Source: CAZKAP01 sp964550895 (lineage in GTDB: Bacteria > Bacteroidota > Bacteroidia > Flavobacteriales > Flavobacteriaceae). From it: 53,965 nucleotides of DNA. The notes beneath the pieces are model-generated. The model was not told the origin of the DNA. It saw only the letters and a list, made by a program, of their open reading frames with translations, and did no database searches. The position numbers and the translations under genes are program-made. Positions 49,701 to 53,965 of this stretch are shown piece by piece (the stretch's first letter is position 1; each line of letters begins with the position of its first letter). Location: NCBI GenBank assembly GCA_964550895.1, contig CAZKAP010000022.1, positions 1 through 53,965 of the forward strand. Reading direction: 5' to 3'.

Positions 49701-51127
49701 TGGCTGACCACCAGTTCGGCCGTCAGGTCCGCGAAGGTGCCGCCGTTGTCCTGGGATACGTACAACCCTCCATCGGTGCCTGTAAATAGGCGGTTGCCGA
49801 AGAACTTGATGGTGTGTATATCCACATGCGTATAACTCGGGCTGTTGGCGCTGTTGTTATTGGTGATTTTCGAAAAGGTAGTCCCCCCATTAGTCGTTTT
49901 CCAGATGTTCAGACAGCCCGCGTAGACCGTGTCTTCGTCCTGGGGGTCCACCTCGATGGCGAAGGAAAAGTCGGCCTGTATGGATTCCAGCACGTCCACA
50001 TCATTGGCGGTGCGAGCAAAAGTCTCTCCGGAGTCCCCGGACACATACAGCCCCTGATACTCGTAATTGTCAGCCCCCGTTTTGGCACTGAGTACATATA
50101 CTTTTTCCGGATTGTCGGGAGTTACACCGATGGCAAGGCGACCGGAGGATTCCGGCAATCCGGCTTCGTCCATTTGGGTCCAGGTATCGCCGCCATCGGT
50201 AGTCTTGTGGAACTCCCGGGGCGTAACGGCGTACACGGTATTCGGGTCTCCGGGCTTCAACTTGAAGTCGCGGAAGTTTCCGGAAATCTGGATCAACCAG
50301 TTTTCTCCCGCATCCGTCGATTTGAATATCCCTTCCGTACTTCCGACCCAGAGGGTGTTGGAGTCCGTGGGGTCGATCACGATTTCGTTCATGACCGAAA
50401 ATTCGTTGACGCTGCTGGCGTTCAGCCCGGTTTCATTCCAGGTGTTCCCGCCATCGGTACTTTTCCAGACACCTATGCTGAACGTGGTGGCGTTGTCGTC
50501 GTCCCCCGTCGCCAGGTAAACCGTGTTCGAATCATTGGGGTCTATGGCAATCCCGGAAACCCCGGTCTGAGGGAAAAAATCGAAGATGGGCGTCCAGCTG
50601 GTGCCCCTATCGGTACTCTTCCAGGCTCCGCCTGCGGGTGCACCGGCAAAGATGATGTCCGGATTATTGGGGTCCACGGCCACCGCATTGATCCGGCCCT
50701 GACCCGGCCGGCCGATAAGGCGCGTACCGGTGTTCACCGGACCCAGGCTGCTCCAGTCGCTGAGGTCGTTCTTGCGCACCTGGTTTTGTACTCTTTTGTA
50801 GGTATCGGTGAGCTCTTTGGCAGAAGGGAGGGTGCCGTCCTCCCTGACGAAGTGGCTCCACAGGTTCTCCCAGCGCTTAAAGGCCTTGTAGCCGCTTCCC
50901 TTTGCGAACTTGTCCCGCTTTTCCCCGTCCGCGTAATAGGCTTCGAAGGCTTCGACAATCTCCCGGAAGGTCTTTGGGGAATAATCCATTTCCGATCCCC
51001 TCAGGGAATCCGCCTCGCTGGCGTACCTCAGATCCCAGGGGGCACCCGGTATGTGCTGGGTCCGGGCTTCGGTTACGCATAGGACAGAAAGGAAGCAGAG
51101 AAAGGGAAGGGTAATTCTCAATTTCAT
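46793..51127 (-). CDS. T9SS-exported mosaic protein (sortilin/BNR repeats, TSP3 repeats)
   Basis: A 1444-residue secreted or surface protein. The signal peptide (LRITLPFLCFLSVLCVTEA) leads to a propeller of many BNR/sortilin-like repeats (WKSTDRGTSWTPIFDFFPQT, WKSTDGGNTWNETG, HKTTDGGDTWTQMD). Then come CARDB-like and MAM-like beta domains and a run of thrombospondin type 3 calcium repeats (DDDNDGVLDEDDNCPF, DTDGDGEGDACD). A SprB-like unit (CIGENDGSIAIT) and a T9SS type A sorting domain (FFPNPLDSDWLHIV to VFKLVKNK) end the protein. The open frame extends to 51325, but ATG 51127 gives a clean signal peptide. It probably binds or degrades polymers, but no catalytic residues are visible. Confidence 0.92.
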   Translation of the reverse strand: MKLRITLPFLCFLSVLCVTEARTQHIPGAPWDLRYASEADSLRGSEMDYSPKTFREIVEAFEAYYADGEKRDKFAKGSGYKAFKRWENLWSHFVREDGTLPSAKELTDTYKRVQNQVRKNDLSDWSSLGPVNTGTRLIGRPGQGRINAVAVDPNNPDIIFAGAPAGGAWKSTDRGTSWTPIFDFFPQTGVSGIAIDPNDSNTVYLATGDDDNATTFSIGVWKSTDGGNTWNETGLNASSVNEFSVMNEIVIDPTDSNTLWVGSTEGIFKSTDAGENWLIQISGNFRDFKLKPGDPNTVYAVTPREFHKTTDGGDTWTQMDEAGLPESSGRLAIGVTPDNPEKVYVLSAKTGADNYEYQGLYVSGDSGETFARTANDVDVLESIQADFSFAIEVDPQDEDTVYAGCLNIWKTTNGGTTFSKITNNNSANSPSYTHVDIHTIKFFGNRLFTGTDGGLYVSQDNGGTFADLTAELVVSQFYRFDVANDNTAKITGGTQDNSGFLLDNNQWTIYTSGDGMDYEFDPRDNNIVYGFVQTGSLLYITTNNGETLGGVSAPEDEDGEEISGRWITPLEVDSEGRVYSGFDGLYQLNGGEWDRVTDDLGTNLLSDIEVVETNPDIIYVAQGNRLLRSEDRGLTFTDSRIFNGGISSISIDPDNPNVVYVTVSRALVTFIPNVGASPNENPQTRVSRGVFKVDFDVPGLPENLTANLSDLAFFTVVKQARDPLNTVYLGTNLGVFRRDDTMSEWEAYTNNLPVTPISDMEINLETEELFVSTYGRGIWKSSIPITKADFDLEIAEISPGQGEEFCSGVTPSVTVRNIGVQSVSSFTLQYDYGEGNEEIPVNQELAAEGGEVQIELPEITTNRQRLLNISVTALLDEDPFTSNNSRSSEIFLNVAGSANEVTDFESTETSLIAFNELGGDPAWEVGTPAGNLLNVASSGSNVIGTNLDGNHVDETKSFVYSKCYDFSSIVSPVLSFQMAYELEQDFDIVYVEYSTDQGANWSVLGTVDSQPNWYNSDRTPETTGQDCQNCVGAQWNGVSTSLTEYAYDFTDNANRGETDLTQETQIVFRVVFHADPNVNEEGVVIDDIVISGLQDDEDDDNDGVLDEDDNCPFTANADQLDTDGDGEGDACDLDDDNDGIPDTDDNCPLVPNPGQEDFDQDGIGDLCDPDIDGDGVQNEQDLCPDTPVGSTVDTDGCAIFALGSDNFALQTTGLSCIGENDGSIAITAQNTALSYQVTLSSGSGEIGQQGFTETASFTNLTTGNYTACITVVGEAGYEQCYDLVISQPAALGVASKVDNISNRLSLNLSGGQRYFIEVNDRLFTTTEELFELDLISPVNTVKVSTDKACQGVYKETVVISEDLLFFPNPLDSDWLHIVPGVQFDSSAPLRIRIYSQAGSLVFGKTMAASNGEIQLNLNSIRNGVYIVEVSDERTRKVFKLVKNK

Positions 51128-51337
51128 AGCAATAGCAATCTCAATGACGCTCAAAATACAACCAAAAATTAAATTTTTTCTAAAGTTACCTTCAAATTGG
51201 GCGCTCCTTCGACGAACCGCACCGGGGTACTGACGATTCTGGTTACCTTTGGGCCGCTGTGAGAACAGGTTCGATATGCATAACGGTGATTTTTGAAAGG
51301 GCGTGTAGACGGTATCACACGGCATTGGTTGGCAGGA

Positions 51338-53596
51338 ATGATACGTAAGATACTTTTATGTACGGGATGGGTTCTCCTGGGACTTCAGTCGCTATCGGCC
51401 CAGGAAAAGGATACGGTGGAGACGCGCCGAAAGGACAGCCTTGAGCTACCCGCGACGGCTTCCAGGGACAGCCTGCAACTTCCTGCGGCACGCAAGATGG
51501 ACACACTTCCAAATGCCCAAAAGCGACTGGACAGTCTGCGCAGGCGCATACAAAAGCGGGACAGCGTATTGGATAGGAAATTATCGGACAGTTTGGCTCC
51601 CGGCGCCCGCCCTCGTGATAGCGTACTGGACAGTGCCCGGGACAGCACTGGCCGCGGTAGCCGTCAGGAAGACAGTATACCCGGACTCGATGCCGATAGC
51701 ACCCAGGCATTGATTAAGGGCCTTTCCCAGATGGCCCAGCAGCAAAAGAAGGATTCCATCACCATTAAGAACTACAAGATCATATCCCAGCAACGGGATA
51801 CGAGCTACCTGGACACCACCCAGGGGCTTCACAAGGAATACAAGTACAATTACCTGAGGCGGGATCTGTTTGAACTCATGCCTTTCGCGAATATCGGACG
51901 TCCGTATAACCGGTTGGGCCGGGATTTCCGCCAACAGGAGGCCATCCCGGCCCTGGGAGCGCATGCGCGCATGCAGGCATATATGGAAAAGCGGGATTTC
52001 AAGTACTATCACGTGGCCACCCCCCTGACCGAACTCATGTTCAAGACGTCTTTGGATCAGGGGCAGTTCCTCGATGCCGAACTGGCAATGAACCTCTCGC
52101 CTTACTTGAATGTTTACGTAGCCTACCGGGGTTTCCGGTCCCTGGGGAAGTACCGTTTCGAACAGGCCGAATCCGGAGTCTTCCGAACGGCCATTAATTA
52201 TTTCAGTCCCAACGGGAAATACGAACTCAAGGCCCATTACGCCTATCAGGATCTGGAGAATGAAGAAAACGGGGGACTCCTGAATTCCGAAGTGCAATTC
52301 GAGTCCGGAGACGATCAGTTCCGGGACCGCTCGCGTATCGATGTAAATTTCACCAATGCCTACAGCCGGGTGCTGGGGAGACGATACCATATTGATCAGA
52401 GGTATAATCTTGTACGCGCCGTCAAGGACAGCCTGAACCCGCGGAAAACGCAGCTCACCGTCGGCCATTCCCTGACCTACGACACCCGCTACTATCAGTT
52501 CACCCAGACCAATGCCAACGAATTGTTCGGGACTTCTGCCTTCGTGACCCCCATCAGCGACCGGCCCAAGCGTCAGGAGCTGAATAATCAGTTCCTGATC
52601 GAGTTCAACAATCCGGTTCTGGGACGGATTACCGGACTCGCAGAGCACTACTATTACAACTATTTCCTTCAGAGCCAGCTGATCACGGATAGTGGGGTTA
52701 TACCCGGCCGGCTGGACGGGCAGGAGGTACTGTTGGGGGGTGAATACCGCAACCGCCTGGGGCCGTTGAGCATACAGGGTAAGGTTCGTGTACCCGTGCA
52801 GGGCGAGGTCTCCGGTAACCTCCTGGAAGGGGAGGTCCGACTGCGACTGGCCAAGGATTTAACCGTGGGTGGAAATGCTCATCTTTCCAGCAGACAGCCC
52901 TCTTTCAATGCTCTATTAATGCAGAGCGATTACCTGAACTTTAACTGGAATAATACCGAAACCTTCGATAAGCAGCAAGTGCAGCAATTGGAAGGTTTCC
53001 TCGAGTCCAGACGATTTGGTAACCTCACCGCATCGGTTACCCGCATGCAGAATTATACGTATTTCGCAACCCAGGCCACGCCAGAGCAGTATGCCGAACG
53101 CCTGGCCACGGCTAGCGTGGTTCCGTTTCAGGAAACCGATCCGGTAACCTATCTCAAAGTCAACTACGACAAAGAGGTGCGATTCCTGCGTTATTTCGGA
53201 TTAAGGACACGCTTCCAGTATCAAACGGTTACCCAATCCAATCAGGTCGTAAACGTACCGGAGTTTATCTCGAGGACCTCACTCTACTGGGGCAAGGATA
53301 TCTTCCGCAAGGCCATGTACCTGCACACGGGAGTAACGGTCAAGTATTTTCCCCGGTACAACATGGACGGCTACCATCCGCTGCTCGGTGAGTTCTTCGT
53401 GCAAAATCAGGAGGAAATCGGTGGGTTTCCCATGGTCGACATCTTCGTGAATGCCAAAGTCCGGCAGACCCGGATTTTCTTCAAACTGGAGCACCTGAAT
53501 TCCTCCTTCAGTGAGAATAACTTCTTTTCGGCACCGGGTTACCCCTATCGCGATTTCGTCATTCGTTTTGGGGTTGTCTGGAACTTCTTTTCCTGA
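51338..53596 (+). CDS. Putative porin (Bacteroidota Porin_10-like)
   Basis: A 752-residue outer-membrane protein. The signal peptide is ILLCTGWVLLGLQSLSAQ. A charged linker rich in RDSLxLP-type repeats follows: KDSLELPATASRDSLQLP, then KRDSVLDRKL and RDSVLDSARD. The main part is a long beta barrel, with ATPLTELMFKTSLDQGQFLD, LYVAYRGFRSLGKYRFEQ-like strands and the C-terminal YPYRDFVIRFGVVWNFFS. The final strand ends in aromatic residues as barrels do. The frame is open to 51293; ATG 51338 yields the usual signal peptide. It is divergent from the T9SS protein, with 210 bases between. The solute is unknown. Confidence 0.88.
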   Translation: MIRKILLCTGWVLLGLQSLSAQEKDTVETRRKDSLELPATASRDSLQLPAARKMDTLPNAQKRLDSLRRRIQKRDSVLDRKLSDSLAPGARPRDSVLDSARDSTGRGSRQEDSIPGLDADSTQALIKGLSQMAQQQKKDSITIKNYKIISQQRDTSYLDTTQGLHKEYKYNYLRRDLFELMPFANIGRPYNRLGRDFRQQEAIPALGAHARMQAYMEKRDFKYYHVATPLTELMFKTSLDQGQFLDAELAMNLSPYLNVYVAYRGFRSLGKYRFEQAESGVFRTAINYFSPNGKYELKAHYAYQDLENEENGGLLNSEVQFESGDDQFRDRSRIDVNFTNAYSRVLGRRYHIDQRYNLVRAVKDSLNPRKTQLTVGHSLTYDTRYYQFTQTNANELFGTSAFVTPISDRPKRQELNNQFLIEFNNPVLGRITGLAEHYYYNYFLQSQLITDSGVIPGRLDGQEVLLGGEYRNRLGPLSIQGKVRVPVQGEVSGNLLEGEVRLRLAKDLTVGGNAHLSSRQPSFNALLMQSDYLNFNWNNTETFDKQQVQQLEGFLESRRFGNLTASVTRMQNYTYFATQATPEQYAERLATASVVPFQETDPVTYLKVNYDKEVRFLRYFGLRTRFQYQTVTQSNQVVNVPEFISRTSLYWGKDIFRKAMYLHTGVTVKYFPRYNMDGYHPLLGEFFVQNQEEIGGFPMVDIFVNAKVRQTRIFFKLEHLNSSFSENNFFSAPGYPYRDFVIRFGVVWNFFS

Positions 53597-53609
53597 ACCT
53601 TCCAAAATG

Positions 53610-53630
53610 GAGTACGGCAGTTTCGTACTC
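53610..53630 (+). terminator. Hairpin after the porin gene
   Basis: GAGTACG-GCAGTTT-CGTACTC has 7-base perfect arms 14 bases after the porin stop. There is no T-run, so it may stabilise the mRNA end and not terminate. Confidence 0.45.
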
Positions 53631-53844
53631 GTCTGTGGACGGATGAATTGAGCAGTCTTTACAACTCGACAAACGGCATGTTTTTGCCGATGAAATGCAT
53701 TTTTTGCCGTTTTCCTTTTGTCCGAACTCGGGAAATATCAAAAATACTTTGCCGTTCATTTTTGTGTAATCGACAGATAAACAAAGCGTTAAGGTTGGAC
53801 AACGTCGGAAGGTGTGAAATAGTGTCAAAAAAATCGGTTTTTCG

Positions 53845-53877
53845 TTTGGTTGAGACTTAAATGCGTGCTTATATTTG
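53845..53877 (+). promoter_or_regulatory. Consensus Bacteroidota promoter at the window end
   Basis: TTTG (53845-53848) and TATATTTG (53870-53877) are 21 bases apart, matching TTTG/TAnnTTTG. The sequence continues CACCCGC, and start of transcription is expected near 53885. The downstream gene lies outside the window. Confidence 0.75.
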
Positions 53878-53965
53878 CACCCGCTTTGCTTACGAGCGAT
53901 ATAGGAAAAAGGAGAGAGTCCGCCGCTAGAGGTTGGGCTTTTTTTTCCGGGATGAAGAGAGAGAG

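Larger units (their letters stand above)
53597..53965 (+). other. Gene-free 3' flank with promoter and leader
   Basis: No credible protein gene is visible in these 369 bases. There is a hairpin just after the porin stop, an imperfect direct repeat of TTTTTGCCG (53681 and 53701) in an AT-rich stretch, a strong promoter at 53845-53877, and a transcribed leader with GAGAGAG stretches and an eight-T run that reaches the window edge. The spacing and the lack of a start codon fit a stable-RNA (rRNA or tRNA) operon beyond the window, but this is inference. Confidence 0.45.

Noticed and set aside
49814..51082. A 422-codon rightward open frame
   Set aside because: Antisense to the T9SS protein, low-complexity Gly/Val-rich translation, no start context.
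53648..53860. Short frames on both strands after the porin
   Set aside because: AT-rich intergenic DNA with a promoter inside; no coding pattern.

Overview
The window is chromosomal DNA of a member of the Bacteroidota, most likely a Flavobacteriaceae species with a fairly high GC content (about half or slightly more by eye). The evidence is a SusC/SusD pair, a protein with a type IX secretion (T9SS) C-terminal signal, a Bacteroidota-type putative porin, many N-terminal lipoboxes, few Shine-Dalgarno sequences before starts, and recurrent TAnnTTTG -7 promoter boxes. Genus cannot be fixed from the sequence alone.

Layout. 1-3.9 kb: initiator tRNA, AGCS amino-acid/Na+ symporter, and the GTPases Era and Der. 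3.9-4.5 kb: a lower-GC ParDE-type toxin-antitoxin pair with a palindromic operator. 4.6-12.7 kb: penicillin-binding protein 1C and a giant alpha-2-macroglobulin lipoprotein with an intact thioester motif. 12.8-16.1 kb: two TPM-domain proteins and LemA under their own promoter, then a MerR regulator and an M23 peptidase, which is divergent from alaS. 16.2-21.3 kb: alaS, a DUF4230 protein and an aromatic amino acid hydroxylase with a long C-terminal extension. 21.4-25.8 kb: DUF4136 lipoprotein, DUF5522 protein, then a rightward cluster of a small HExxH membrane protein, an ACC-deaminase/D-cysteine desulfhydrase homologue, a LysM glucosaminidase lipoprotein and hemL. 25.9-29.1 kb: small exported proteins, including two members of an acidic repeat family either side of a secreted leucine-rich-repeat protein. 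29.2-37.4 kb: SLC13 permease, lysS, a Pmp3-like peptide gene too short for routine ORF calling, a lipoprotein, lipB, a large lipoprotein and rnhB. 37.6-46.0 kb: SusC, SusD and a convergent FG-GAP/UnbV lipoprotein. 46.0-53.6 kb: a small beta-sandwich lipoprotein, a large T9SS-exported mosaic protein and a divergent putative porin. The window closes with a near-perfect promoter and a leader whose gene lies beyond the end.

Most of the window is housekeeping and cell-envelope function: translation (tRNA-fMet, AlaRS, LysRS, Era, Der), cofactors (LipB, HemL), wall turnover (PBP1C, M23, glucosaminidase) and outer-membrane or secreted proteins. No prophage, insertion sequence, CRISPR array or complete polysaccharide locus is visible. 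The least explained features are the 34-residue acidic repeat family (26.9-29.1 kb), the minimal HExxH membrane protein (22.3 kb), the C-terminal extension of the aromatic hydroxylase, and the orphan SusCD plus UnbV set.
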